Part shown: piece after piece, positions 36,649 through 46,556 of the stretch
Numbering within the stretch: the stretch's first letter is position 1
How the letters are laid out: each line of letters opens with the position of its first letter
Source of the DNA: Ga0077555 sp963746315
Lineage (GTDB): Bacteria; Pseudomonadota; Alphaproteobacteria; Rhizobiales; Hyphomicrobiaceae
DNA length: 64,000 bases
Assembly (NCBI GenBank): GCA_963746315.1
Contig: CAVVAR010000012.1
Span: forward strand, 1,902,779-1,966,778
Reading direction: 5' to 3'
Translations under genes and position numbers: made by a program
Notes under the pieces: model-generated
Seen by the model: only the letters and a program-made list of their open reading frames with translations
Databases searched by the model: none
What the model was told of the DNA's origin: nothing

Positions 36649-36672
36649 CTGGACCGGGTCACACCGGTCCAG
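36649..36672 (+). terminator. Hairpin after the oxygenase gene
   Basis: CTGGACCGG (36649-36657) and CCGGTCCAG (36664-36672) form a 9-bp stem with a 6-base loop, about 50 bases after the stop and 127 before the second TRAP operon. No T run. Confidence 0.45.
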
Positions 36673-36798
36673 ACCCCGAGATAATGCCTTGCGCGTACAG
36701 CTGTTTCCCGGCTATTCTTCCAGTCAATTCGCCATAAAGCGCGCGGGGCCCCGGCCCAGACAAAAAGCGCCACATGGCACGAAACTGGGAGGAAGAAA

Positions 36799-37836
36799 AT
36801 GCAAGGGATAAGAAGACCGTCCCACGCAATCGCGTGGGCGTCGACGATTGCTATTGCAGTGGCAGGATTTGCCGCACCAGCGCACGCTCAAGACAAGCAG
36901 GTCTTGAACTGGAACGTCTTCGGTCCCAAGCGAGCCGTCACCGCCAGCATCGAAGCGATGGCCGACCTCTTCAACGAGAAGGGCAAAGGCGTCGTCGAGA
37001 TCAAGATCGCCTACGGCTCCGCACTTGGTCCCGAAAAGCAGACACCGGAAGGCATAAAGTCCGGTGGCTACGAAGGCGGCCAGATGTGCGCCGGTTATTA
37101 TCCAAACAAGTTTCCACTTCTCGCCGGACTGGAGCTCCCGTTTCTCATGCCCCGCGAGCTGGAAAAGCGGGTCGAGGTCGAGAAGGCCGTATTTGCCCAT
37201 CCCGAAATCGTGAAGGAGATGGAGAAGCGCTGGAACATCAAGTATTTCGCGCCGACATTCCTGCCCGCCTATGAATTCATGGGCAACAAGCGCATCGAGA
37301 CGGTCGACGACCTGAAGGGCGTCAAGATGCGGATCTCCGGCCTCAACGCCGTCGCATTGCAGAAGTTTGGCGCGGTTCCGACCGTCGTCACGGCGCCGGA
37401 GTCGTATACGGCACTCGAGCGCGGCACCATCGACAGCTTCGGTTTTCCCTATGCCTACAGCTTCGGCGCCTACCGGCTGCACGAGGTGTCGAAGTACGCG
37501 ACAGAAGGCATGGGACTGAGCGGCTTCATGTGCTGGCAGGGGATCAGCACGATCGCGTGGAACAAGCTTCCTGATAATCTCAAGGGGCTTCTGAAGGAAG
37601 GCCAGGAGAAGGGAACCAAGGCGCTGCTGAAGGCCTACAAGGAAGCCGACGCCAAGTGGATTCCCATCTTCAAGGAGAAGCTGGAGGTTGTCCCGTTCGC
37701 ACCAGAGCAACGAGCCAAGCTCGAGGCTGGCGCCAGCGAGATCTGGGAGAAATGGGCGGCTGACCAGGAGAAAGCCGGTCGACCGGGACGCGCCTTCCTC
37801 GAGTTCGTGAAGGCGGAAGTGGCCAAGCACAAATAA
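36799..37836 (+). CDS. TRAP transporter substrate-binding protein (DctP), second operon
   Basis: 345 residues; GGAGGAA lies before the ATG. The signal peptide ends in APAHAQ. The mature protein has NVFGPKRAVTASIEAMADLF, IKIAYGSALGPEKQTPEGIK, VKMRISGLNAVALQKFGAVP (the substrate-contact Arg region) and ERGTIDSFGFPYAYSFGAYR. It is only distantly like the pair at 18.5-20.8 kb, so the substrate is probably different. First gene of a plus-strand three-gene operon. Confidence 0.94.
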   Translation: MQGIRRPSHAIAWASTIAIAVAGFAAPAHAQDKQVLNWNVFGPKRAVTASIEAMADLFNEKGKGVVEIKIAYGSALGPEKQTPEGIKSGGYEGGQMCAGYYPNKFPLLAGLELPFLMPRELEKRVEVEKAVFAHPEIVKEMEKRWNIKYFAPTFLPAYEFMGNKRIETVDDLKGVKMRISGLNAVALQKFGAVPTVVTAPESYTALERGTIDSFGFPYAYSFGAYRLHEVSKYATEGMGLSGFMCWQGISTIAWNKLPDNLKGLLKEGQEKGTKALLKAYKEADAKWIPIFKEKLEVVPFAPEQRAKLEAGASEIWEKWAADQEKAGRPGRAFLEFVKAEVAKHK

Positions 37837-37854
37837 GACGCAACGATTTGAGCA

Positions 37855-38472
37855 TTGGCCACGGGGGCTGATTTGCAAGAGCTGCTCATCCTCGTCGCTG
37901 TCGTCGCCATTCTCATGGCGGCGGCGGCGGCTCTCTTCAAGCCGTTGCGTTTTGTCGCCCGCTACGCCGAATTGGCAATGCTGGCAGGGTCGATCGCCGT
38001 CATCCTGCTCGTGATGCTTTTCGTCTGCGCCGAAGTGACGATGCGGTATGTTTTCAATTCTCCCATCGAGGGACACCTCGAAGGCTCGGAGCTGCTGCTT
38101 CCGATGATCGTCTTCCTGGCGATCTCCTATACGCAGCGAACCCATGGCCACGTCGGCATGGACCTGGTGCTCGACATGATGGCGCCACGGCTGCGTAAAG
38201 CGACGACGATGCTTTCGCTCCTGATCAGCGTATTGATCAGCGCCATTCTGTGCTGGTTCTGCATCAAGCATGCCCACCAGCTTTGGCTCTATGACGACGT
38301 GACGATGAGCCCGCCGTACTTCAAGACATGGCCGGCGTCGGCCAGCATCGCTCTGGGCTACGGGATGATCGCGATCCGCATGACTCTGCAATTCTACTCG
38401 CTTCTCGATCCCGAGCGTTTCCCCGACGATACGCCTGCCGACGATCACGCAGTCCACCAAAGCTCCGACTAG
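37855..38472 (+). CDS. TRAP transporter small permease subunit (DctQ), second operon
   Basis: 205 residues, beginning 18 bases after the binding-protein stop. No ATG fits; the TTG at 37855 or the TTG at 37873, which has GGGGG upstream, is used. Four membrane segments (LLILVAVVAILMAAAAALF, LAMLAGSIAVILLVMLFVCA, LLISVLISAILCWFCI and a weaker last one), with EVTMRYVFNSPIEGHLEGSE as the DctQ signature. Confidence 0.9.
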   Translation: MATGADLQELLILVAVVAILMAAAAALFKPLRFVARYAELAMLAGSIAVILLVMLFVCAEVTMRYVFNSPIEGHLEGSELLLPMIVFLAISYTQRTHGHVGMDLVLDMMAPRLRKATTMLSLLISVLISAILCWFCIKHAHQLWLYDDVTMSPPYFKTWPASASIALGYGMIAIRMTLQFYSLLDPERFPDDTPADDHAVHQSSD

Positions 38473-38511
38473 GCCGATTCCCGCTTCAACACTTTCACGA
38501 GGGCTCGTCCT

Positions 38512-39810
38512 ATGGACCCCATTACGATCGGACTCTGGTCGCTGCTCGCCCTGACCTTGCTGCTCGTGTCTGGATTGCGGATCGCCTTTGCAACCGCCCT
38601 TTGCGGGTTCCTGGGTCTGTGGCTGCTGCGTGGCTACGACGCCGCCGCGTCGCTGTCCGTGCAGTCCATCTATGGACACCTGACGAACTATAACCTTCTG
38701 GTCCTGCCTCTCTTCATCTGCATGGGCTTCTTCGCCTTCTACGCCGGCATCACGCGGGATCTGTACTTTGCGGCACGGCAATGGTTCGGGCATCTTCCGG
38801 GCGGGCTCGCCATCGCCACGATCGTCGGCTCGGCCGGTTTCGCGGCGGCCTGCGGTGCATCGACGGCCTCCGCGGCCGTGATGGGACGCATCGCACTTCC
38901 GGAGCTGAAGAAGTACGGCTACGACGACAAGGTCTCTACCGGTTGCGTGGCGGCAGGCGGCACGATGGCGACCATGATACCGCCGTCCGTCCTGATGGTC
39001 GTCTACGGGTTCATCGCGGAAGAATCGATCGGCGCCCTTTTGCTGGCCGGCATTCTTCCCGGGCTACTCGAGGCCCTCAGCTACTCGCTGATGCTCTACG
39101 TCCGCTTCAAGATCAATCCCAAGCTGGGTCTCCCCGTTGCGCGCGCCAGCTGGGCCGATCGCATCAGCTCTTCAAAGGGCGTCTGGGGCATGGTGGTCCT
39201 GATCGTTCTCGTGATGGGCTCGATCTACACCGGCATCGCGACCCCCACCGAGTCCGCCGGCGTCGGCGCCTTCGGTGCTCTTCTGCTCGCCATCCCGCGC
39301 ATGACCGGACGCGATTTCTGGAGCGCCATGGTAGAAACGGCCCGCGCGAGCGGACTGATCTTCGCGATCATCTCGGGCGTCCTCATCTACGTGCACTTCC
39401 TCGGCTTCACGGGCATGCCCGGCGCGATCGCCAACTGGATCCTGGCCTTGGACATGCCGCCGACTGTGGTTCTGATCGGCATCCTCGCCCTCTACCTGGT
39501 GCTGGGTATGTTTCTGGACGGCATCGGCATGTTGTTGCTCACGGTCCCCCTGATCCTGCCCACAGTGAAGGAGCTTGGCATTCACCCGATCGTCTTCGGC
39601 GTGCTGGTGGTGCGCATGGTCGAGATCGGGCTGATCACGCCGCCGGTCGGACTCAACGTCTACGTGCTGCGGGGCGTGGCACCAAACATCTCGATGACGG
39701 ACATGTTCAAAGGCTGCGGGTGGTTCGTATTCGTGGATCTCATCAATGTCGCGATCCTGATTGCCTTCCCAGCAATCATTCTGACGATCCCTGAATCCAT
39801 GATCAAATAG
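38512..39810 (+). CDS. TRAP transporter large permease subunit (DctM), second operon
   Basis: 432 residues, about 12 membrane segments. Signatures: LLVLPLFICMGFFAFYAG, GCVAAGGTMATMIPPSVLMV, GIATPTESAGVGAFGALLLA and IGLITPPVGLNVYVLRGVAP. Forms the sodium-driven channel with DctQ at 37855. Starts 39 bases after dctQ. The operon has no hairpins between its genes, unlike the first TRAP operon. Confidence 0.95.
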   Translation: MDPITIGLWSLLALTLLLVSGLRIAFATALCGFLGLWLLRGYDAAASLSVQSIYGHLTNYNLLVLPLFICMGFFAFYAGITRDLYFAARQWFGHLPGGLAIATIVGSAGFAAACGASTASAAVMGRIALPELKKYGYDDKVSTGCVAAGGTMATMIPPSVLMVVYGFIAEESIGALLLAGILPGLLEALSYSLMLYVRFKINPKLGLPVARASWADRISSSKGVWGMVVLIVLVMGSIYTGIATPTESAGVGAFGALLLAIPRMTGRDFWSAMVETARASGLIFAIISGVLIYVHFLGFTGMPGAIANWILALDMPPTVVLIGILALYLVLGMFLDGIGMLLLTVPLILPTVKELGIHPIVFGVLVVRMVEIGLITPPVGLNVYVLRGVAPNISMTDMFKGCGWFVFVDLINVAILIAFPAIILTIPESMIK

Positions 39811-39860
39811 GCTCGTGCCGACGGCCACGCGCACGAGAAGCACCAGACGCGACGCGGCCC

Positions 39861-40361
39861 CTAGACCCCCAGCGCGCGCCGAACCTCGAACACCTCCATG
39901 ATGCGGGCCCCCTTGTGGGGCCCGTCGACGACGAACTGCCACTTGCCCATCGAGTAGGTGTCGCAGAGCTTCACGCCCTTGATCAGCACCCAGTGACCTT
40001 CCTTCCCCTTGTGGATGGCGAGGATGTAGTGCGACCACGCATTCCGCGGCTTCTGCATCCAGCCCCACAGGCTCGGCCGCTCCTTGCGGGCAAGGTGCAT
40101 GTAGCTTTCGCGCAGATCCATCCTGTATCCGAACCGCGCGAGCGCCGCCGCCACCTCCTCGGAGTTGGTGCCCTTGACGATCGACTTGGTGTTGGTGTCG
40201 GGCGCCCGGAACGAGCGGATCTCGTCCTCCACCTTCGAGATCGAGTACCCGGTGATGGCCGAGAGCACGAACGGGCCGCAGAACGCGACCCGGCCCGTGT
40301 CGTTGTTCACCTCGTTCAAGCTCGACGTGACGCGCGCGACGGCGCCTGCCTTGAATGGCAT
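39861..40361 (-). CDS. C39-peptidase-like protein of unknown function
   Basis: About 166 residues if started at 40361 (MPFKAGAVARVTSSLNEVNN). RVAFCGPFVLSAITGYSISK has the CGP motif and following helix of papain-like C39 proteases. A His occurs in SHYILAIHKGKEGHWVLIKG and an Asp in KLCDTYSMGKW, the right order for a Cys-His-Asp triad. I do not know a named family with this exact make-up; phage and genomic hypothetical proteins of this look exist. Earlier in-frame starts (40442, 40517) add a basic stretch overlapping the dehydratase promoter. Confidence 0.65.
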   Translation of the reverse strand: MPFKAGAVARVTSSLNEVNNDTGRVAFCGPFVLSAITGYSISKVEDEIRSFRAPDTNTKSIVKGTNSEEVAAALARFGYRMDLRESYMHLARKERPSLWGWMQKPRNAWSHYILAIHKGKEGHWVLIKGVKLCDTYSMGKWQFVVDGPHKGARIMEVFEVRRALGV

Positions 40362-40470
40362 GGGAGAAGATCCGGACGGTGCGACGATGGTTAAGGGAAT
40401 CTTTCCATCGAAGTCTTGAAGAACGGTTAAATCCCGGCGCATCCTCCATCCCCGACAACAGGAGAGCGGC

Positions 40471-42265
40471 ATGGCGAAGAAGGCAAAGGCAGGCAGCAAG
40501 GCCGGTGGCAAAGGCAACGGCGAGGGCGAGCTGCCGCCGGGCCAGCGCGCCGCCCGCGGCTATCTGAGGGGCCTCCAGAACTACGGCGATCCGGACTTCT
40601 CCGTTTATCTGCGCCGCGCCTTCGCCCGCTCCATGGGCTATTCCATGGACGAGCTCTCGCGCCCGGTGATCGGCATCGCCAACACCTACAGCCGCTTCAA
40701 TCCGTGCCACCGCCACTTTCCCGAGCTGGTCGACGCCATCAAACGCGGCATTCAGGCGGCCGGCGGGCTGGCGCTCGACTTCCCGACCATCTCGGTGCAC
40801 GAGTTCGACCCTCGCACCTAACTCGATGAAATTCCGCAACCTGATGGCCATGGACACCGAGGAGATGGTGCGCGGCCAGCCGATGGACGCCGTCGTCCTC
40901 ATGGGCGGTTGCGACAAGACGGTGCCGGCGCAGCTCATGGGTGCGGCAAGTGCCGGCAAGCCGGCGATCCAGCTCATCGGCGGGCCGCAGATGACGGGCC
41001 GCTATAACGAGCACCGCGTCGGGGCCTGCACCGACTGCCGCAAGTTCTGGGTCGAGTACCGCGCTGGCCGCATGTCGAAGCCGGAGATCGAGGAGGCCGA
41101 AGGCCGCCTCGTCACCACCGCCGGTACCTGTGCCGTGATGGGCACCGCCTCGACCATGGCCGCGATCGCCGAGGCCGTCGGCATGTGCCTGCCGGGCACC
41201 GCCGCCATCCCCGCCGTTCATGCCGACCGCCTGCGCGCGGCGGAAGCGACGGGCGCGGCGGCTGTGCGCCTCGTGGCCTCCAACATCACGCCGGATCAGA
41301 TCATCACCCAGAAGTCGCTCGACAACGCGACGCGGGTGCTGCTCGCGCTCGGCGGCTCGACCAACGGCGTCGTGCATCTCGCGGCCATCGCAGGCCGCCT
41401 CGGGCTCTCGCTCGATCTCCACCGCTTCAACGAGCTGTCTGACACCACGCCCGTGCTCGCCGCTGTGAAGCCGGTCGGCAGCGAGTTCTACATGGAGGAC
41501 TTCTACGCCGCCGGCGGCATCGGCGCCGTGCTCCGCGAGCTGAAGCCCCTCCTCCACCTCGATTGCATGACCGTGGCCGGCGAGACGCTCGGTGAGCGTT
41601 TGCAGAACGACGAGGCGCTGTGGGTCGACCGCCGCGTCATCAAGCCGGCGAGCGATCCCGTGGAGCCGGAAGGCGGCCTCGTCGCGCTGTTCGGCTCGCT
41701 CGCTCCGGACGGCGCCATCATCAAGCGGTCGGCCGCGACGCCATCGCTCTTCGAGAAGACCGGCCGCGCCGTCGTCTTCACTGGCCTCGACGACATGAAC
41801 GAGCGCGTCGACGATCCCGACCTCGACGTCACCGAGGACGATTTCCTCGTGCTCCAGAACGTCGGCCCGGCGTCTCCCGCGGCCATGCCCGAGGCCGGAT
41901 TCCTGCCGATCCCGAAAAAGCTGCTCCGGGCCGGCGTCAAGGACATGGTCCGCATGTCGGACGCGCGCATGTCCGGGACCGCCTACGGCACCATCATCCT
42001 CCACATCGCACCCGAGGCCCACATCGGCGGGCCGCTGGCGCTGGTCAGGACCGGCGACCAGATCAAGCTCTCCGTCAAGGAGCGCCGGCTCGATCTCCTG
42101 GTGGACGAGGTCGAGTTGCAGAGGCGCCGCGCCGAGTGGGAGAAGCAGGCGCGCCCCCTCCCCGATCGCGGCTACGACCGCCTCTTCCGCGAGAACGTCC
42201 TGCAGGCCCCGCAGGGGGCGGATTTCGCGTTCCTGGTGAAGGGTGGCGGCAAGGCCAAGGCGTGA
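40471..42265 (+). CDS. IlvD/Edd family dehydratase, frameshifted
   Basis: About 597 residues after repair. The first frame (40471-40821) holds PVIGIANTYSRFNPCHRHFP with the first Fe-S Cys; the second starts with RNLMAMDTEEMVRGQPMDAV and has VLMGGCDKTVPAQLMGAA and TAGTCAVMGTASTM (other cluster Cys). Removing one T from GAGTTC at 40801-40806 gives HESTLAPNSMKFRNLMAMD, so it is one gene. The family dehydrates dihydroxy acids or sugar acids using a [2Fe-2S] or [4Fe-4S] cluster. Branched-chain dihydroxyacid or sugar acid (arabonate-like) use cannot be told apart here. Confidence 0.88.
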
Positions 42266-42434
42266 GCCCCGACGCGCGAGGCGGCCGGTTCCGCGCAGCG
42301 GAGTCGCCTCGCGCCACGAGCGCGACCTCCGCAGCCGGACGGCTCGGAGTTGTATGCACGGGGCGCGGAGCGGGAAGCCTCGCTCTTTTGCATGTGGATT
42401 GGGATGCGGCTTCGCCGCTCCGCGGACGCATGAC

Positions 42435-42452
42435 GGGGGTGGACCCCCTTTT
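42435..42452 (+). terminator. Possible intrinsic terminator
   Basis: GGGGG-TGGA-CCCCC followed by TTTT, 170 bases after the dehydratase stop. The stem is short, so confidence is modest. Confidence 0.4.
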
Positions 42453-42835
42453 CGGACGACCGGCGCCGCAAACCGCCGCGCATCCGTTTTCGAACGGCGG
42501 CTCCTGCCCTCGGGAGCGTCTCACGACGGCCTCCGGGCTGCGGCATCCTTCGGCGGTGGCTGAGTACCGCCACGCCTATCCGATGCGCATCCGCCCCCTC
42601 ATGGCATCCCAGCTCGAGCCTGAGCCCCGTGACGGGACGGACAGGCAGGAGATTACGCGCGTCCAGCCCCCCGGGGATAACTATGCGACACAGAGGCGGC
42701 CAAATGCCCCTCGACCGGTGTACGAGAACCACCGAGCCCCACGACGCTCAACTTGACAGCCCGCCCCGCCACTCCCTATATCCGGCCACTCGAACCGCCG
42801 CTTGCGATGCGCGCAACCGATTGCGGAACGACCCC
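42453..42835 (+). other. Gene-free stretch before tRNA-Met
   Basis: About 380 bases without a supported gene. Frames here lack ribosome sites and family signals. The promoter of tRNA-Met should lie near its right end. Confidence 0.45.
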
Positions 42836-42900
42836 GCCGGATGCGAAGTGGGCGTCCGAAGGCGGACTAACCGGCCGGATGCGAAGTGGGCACCCGAAGG
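42836..42900 (+). repeat. Two-copy 27-base direct repeat
   Basis: GCCGGATGCGAAGTGGGC begins both copies (42836-42862 and 42874-42900); they differ at two positions and are 38 bases apart, start to start. They end 14 bases before tRNA-Met. Confidence 0.7.
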
Positions 42901-42913
42901 CCGTATCAAGTGT

Positions 42914-42990
42914 GGCGGGATAGCTCAGGTGGTTAGAGCGAAGGTCTCATAATCCTTAGGTCGGCGGTTCAAGTCCGCCTCCCGCTACCA
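42914..42990 (+). tRNA. tRNA-Met, anticodon CAT
   Basis: 77 bases with encoded CCA. Acceptor GGCGGGA/TCCCGCT (one G-U), D arm GCTC/GAGC, anticodon loop CTCATAA with CAT at 42948-42950, and T arm GGCGG-TTCAAGT-CCGCC. The body is that of elongator methionine tRNA (G1, not the C1-A72 of the initiator). A lysidine-type tRNA-Ile2 is less likely. Confidence 0.93.
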
Positions 42991-43206
42991 ACATATCTAT
43001 GCGAACCGACCGGCCCGACGGGGTAAGACAACCAGATCGAGCCGAAGCTGCACGCTGCGCGTTGGGGCCGGGGTGTCTGAGACCAACACCTCGTTGCCAA
43101 GAGTCGAAACAGGGCCTTACCCAAGTCGCCGATCTAGCGGAAGCAACAGCGCATCATGCGGTCCAACAGATACATTACGTTCCTACGCGCGTCACAAACG
43201 TGAACA

Positions 43207-43795
43207 TCAGAAGCCCAGCAGTCGGGCAATCGCACTCGAGAGCTTCTCGAGCGCTGCGGTAAGACCAGCCGCGCTCCCAATCTTTTTCTCAAGCCCGTCT
43301 ATGAGGGACTTGACCACTGACGGCTTAGTCGCACCTTGAGCGCCAATAATCTGCTCAGACAACGCCTCAATTAAATCAACAATTTCCTTCTTTAGTTCGG
43401 GAACAAGATCCTTCGCATCAATGACAGCTTGAGTGATCGTCGATATGCATTTCCCAACCTCATCTCTGTCCGTCCCTTGGCTTAAGGTAATCACGGCTTC
43501 TATACGCGCAAAGGTCACCCGTGTTTACTGCGCCCACGGTACTGTGGCTTATCGAGATGTGGTTCTGCCTCGCGTTGCCGCGCATTGCACTCGCAATTGC
43601 AGCTATAGGTATCCGTCCACCGGACCGACCCCCACCAAAAATGTCATCCATTTCATCAAGCGACTGGTTCAGCATAGACGCTGTCTGAAGAAACTGAACC
43701 GCGTCAATATTGACGCGCTTGCTCTCACAATCAAGGCAAAGCCGGACGCCTCCGTGCTGGTACAGTGCTGGGCGACTACATTGGTGGCATTTCAT
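43207..43795 (-). CDS. Zinc-ribbon protein with ISxSTVGxVNTG motif, frameshifted
   Basis: The start at 43795 (GGAG upstream) gives KCHQCSRPALYQHGGVRLCL then DC, a two-CxxC zinc ribbon, a Gly-rich linker, and NHISISHSTVGAVNTGD. The rest (ARIEAVITLSQGTDRDEVGK, then CISTITQAVIDAKDLVPELK, to 43207) lies in the next frame. Dropping one base from the TTT at 43510-43512 (minus strand) joins them into about 195 residues. I know HIS-x-STVG-x-NTG segments from uncharacterised proteins only, so no function is assigned. Lower G+C than its neighbours and placement after tRNA-Met hint at transfer. Confidence 0.65.
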
Positions 43796-44096
43796 AAGCC
43801 TGCTCCGAGCAATTTCTAGTCGCCCGTTTGCATAGCCGATTCGCGATCTGCGGCTATTCGCCCTTCCTCGATCTGCCTGTGGATAAGAACTATTGGCGCA
43901 ACTCGTGTTGCGCATCGTTCGTGCCGGTTGTTTGGCGCGTTCTCTTTGCGAACTGATGCCGCCGAGAGTTTTGTCTCCAGACAGCCTACATGCCGGTGAG
44001 CAACCTCCAGGAGGGCGTATCAGCAAAGCCGGCACAAGCCGCCCGATGGGTCCCGGGGACAAGCCCCGGGATGACGCTCGTGCAGACGTTGGCGCC
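43796..44096. other. Gene-free stretch
   Basis: About 300 bases between the zinc-ribbon gene and the SDR gene end. No supported gene, hairpin or repeat was seen. Confidence 0.4.
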
Positions 44097-45033
44097 CTAC
44101 GCCTTCTCCGCCTTCGCCGGCGCCTCGTTGGGGATGCCGGCCATGAGCGAGGTCGGGATGACGTCGATCAGCTCGTCGACGTTGAACATGCCGGCGTCCT
44201 CGTACTTGAAGATCGAGCGCTTCACCTCGCCATAGTAGTAGGTGTGGTAGTGGCCCTTCTCGGCGTGGAAGATCTGGCCGTTCACGTCCGCCGCCGCATC
44301 CGTGGCGAGATAGGCCACCATCGGCGCGATGTACTCCGGACCCGGCATCTGCATGCGCTGCTCGTAGTCCTTCTGCGTCATCAGGCCATTCTCGACGCGG
44401 CGCTTCCAGTTGGCGATCACCGCGTCGTTGACCGTCATGCGGGTCGCCGCGAACGGGCACATGGCGTTGGCCGTGATCCCGTACTGCCCGGCCTCGCGGG
44501 CGATGGTGCGGGTCAGACCGATGATGCCGGCCTTGGCGGCGGCATAGTTGCACTGGCCGACCGAGCCCTTGAAGGCGTCCGACGAGAAATTGATGATCCG
44601 GCCGTGGCGCGCGCCGCGCATCATCTTGGTGGCGTGCGTGCACATGTTCCACGTGCCCTTGAGATGCACGCCGATGACGAGGTCGAAATCTTCCTCGGTC
44701 ATGTTCCAGATCATGCGCTCGCGCAGCATGCCTGCGGTGTTCACGACGAAGTCGATCTTGCCGTAGGTCTCGGCGCAGGCGCGCACCATGCGGCCGGCGG
44801 ACTGGTAGTCGGCGACGCTATCGTTGTTGGCGGTAGCCTTGCCGCCGGCCTTGACGATCTCGGCCACGACCTGATGCGCCGAGTCGTCCTTGTCGGCCTG
44901 GCCCTCGCGCCCCGCACCCGACGTCGTTGACGATGACGCTGGCGCCCTGCTCGGCCATCAGCAGCGCGACAGCGCGTCCGATCCCGCGCCCCGCGCCCGT
45001 GACGATGCCGGCCTTGCCTTCGAGGTTCTTCAT
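44097..45033 (-). CDS. SDR family oxidoreductase, frameshifted
   Basis: MKNLEGKAGIVTGAGRGIGR (start 45033) carries the NAD-binding TGxxxGIG motif. The rest sits in the next frame: VVNTAGMLRERMIWNMTEED, RIINFSSDAFKGSVGQCNYA with the YxxxK at NYAAAKAGIIGL. Removing one base near 44916 gives NDVGAGREGQADKDDSAHQV and about 311 residues. The C-terminal extension past 250 residues (GQIFHAEKGHYHTYYYGEVK) is seen in the hydroxyacyl-CoA dehydrogenase branch related to peroxisomal multifunctional enzyme 2. The substrate is probably an acyl-CoA (inference). Confidence 0.85.
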
Positions 45034-45118
45034 GATGGCGTCTCCCGTGTGCTGCTTTGATCGGGAGAGGATAGGCCTCTGTGGGAGCAGGTGTCACCAG
45101 GGGTCTCACTCGACGCCG

Positions 45119-46316
45119 TCACCCTTGCAGCCGCCCCCACCCCTGCAGGCGTCGCGCCGCCTCGCCCATGCGCTCGGTGGAACCCGCGTAAGAAAAGCGC
45201 ACGAACCGCCGCCCGCGCGCCTCGTCGAAATCGACGCCCGGCGTCGCCGCGACGCCGGCCTCGGCCAGCATCAGCTTCGTGAAGGCGAGGCTGTCGTCGG
45301 TGAAGCGCGAGACGTCGACATAGAGATAGAAGGCGCCATCCGCCGGCACGATCTCGGAGAGCCCGGCCTTGGGCAGCTCGCGCGAGCAGCAGATCGCGGT
45401 TCGCCGCATAGACGCGCCTGTTGGCCTCGAGCTCGTCCATGCCGTCGAACGCACCGAGCGCCGCCACCTGCGAGACGGCCGGCGGCGAGATGTAGAGGTT
45501 CTGCGCCAGCCGCTCGACGGTGCGCACGAGGCCCGGCGGCACCACCATCCAGCCGACCCGCCAGCCGGTCATCGAGAAATACTTCGAGAAGCTGTTGATC
45601 ACCACGACGTCGTCGGAGAACTGCAGCGCCGTCGCCTGCGGCAACCCCCACGTGAGGCCGTGATAGATCTCGTCCGAGACGAACCACAGCTTGCGCCGCC
45701 GCGCCACCGCCGCGATCTCCGCCAGCCGATCCGGCTCGAGCATGGTGCCGGTGGGGTTTGCCGGACTCGCGATCAGCAGTCCCGCCAGGTCCTCGGCCTC
45801 GGCCGCAGCCTCGATCTGGGCCGCGGTCGGCATCCAGCGTGTCGCAGGGCCGGTCTCGATATTAACGGGGCGCGCACCGAGCGCCGTCAGGATGTGGCGA
45901 TAGCAGGGATAGCCCGGCGCCGGCAGTGCCACTCGGTCGCCGATCCCGAACAGCGAGAGAAACGCCAGCACGAACGCCCCCGACGAGCCGCTCGTCACCA
46001 CGACGCGCTCCGGCGAGAGATCGATGCCGTACCAGTCCCGATAGAGCCGCGCGATCCGCTCGCGCAACGGATCGAGTCCCAGCGCCAGCGTGTAGCCGAG
46101 GTTGTCCGCGTCGAGTGCCCGTTTCACGGCCTCGCGCGCGGCTTTGGGCGCCGCCGTCGCTGGCTGCCCCACCTCCATGTGCACGATGTCGCGGCCCGCC
46201 GCCTCGGCCGCCGCCGCTTGCCGCATCACGTCCATGACGATGAACGCATCGATGGCGCTGCGTTCTGGCAGGGGTCGTAGCAGCGCAGCCGTGCCCTGGG
46301 TTCGATCGCTCGCCAT
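45119..46316 (-). CDS. Class I/II PLP aminotransferase, frameshifted
   Basis: Start 46316. IVHMEVGQPATAAPKAAREA, LPAPGYPCYRHILTALGARP, LLIASPANPTGTMLEPDRLA and the Schiff-base Lys in VVINSFSKYFSMTGWRVGW are present. The first frame loses sense near 45380; the end (ELPKAGLSEIVPADGAFYLY and RRFVRFSYAGSTERMGEAAR with the carboxylate-binding Arg) is in the next frame, closing at 45119. One extra base in CTCGCGCGAG explains it. About 398 residues, the normal length. An aspartate/aromatic-type enzyme; the substrate is not set. Confidence 0.86.
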
Positions 46317-46556
46317 GCTTGCGTCCTCCTCGCGGGCGGTGCCGCCATGTTATCGCCACGTCGCCGACACAGGTAATTCAACCGGGACGGTCCCGGTGAG
46401 TCGCGCCTTTCCGAGGCTTATAGTGACACCCGGGCGAGCGGGCCAGCCACGGCCGGCACGGTGCAGAAGCGGCAGGGCGCAGATTGACCCCTCCGTCGTG
46501 TGCGTGCATAGGTCCGCCGGGTCGGCACGGGGCCACACGCAATTTGGAGATCGGGA

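Noticed and set aside
42836..42990. tRNA-Met as an integration site of a genomic island
   Set aside because: No integrase gene and no second copy of the tRNA 3' end were seen in the window; only the lower G+C of 43-44 kb supports it.
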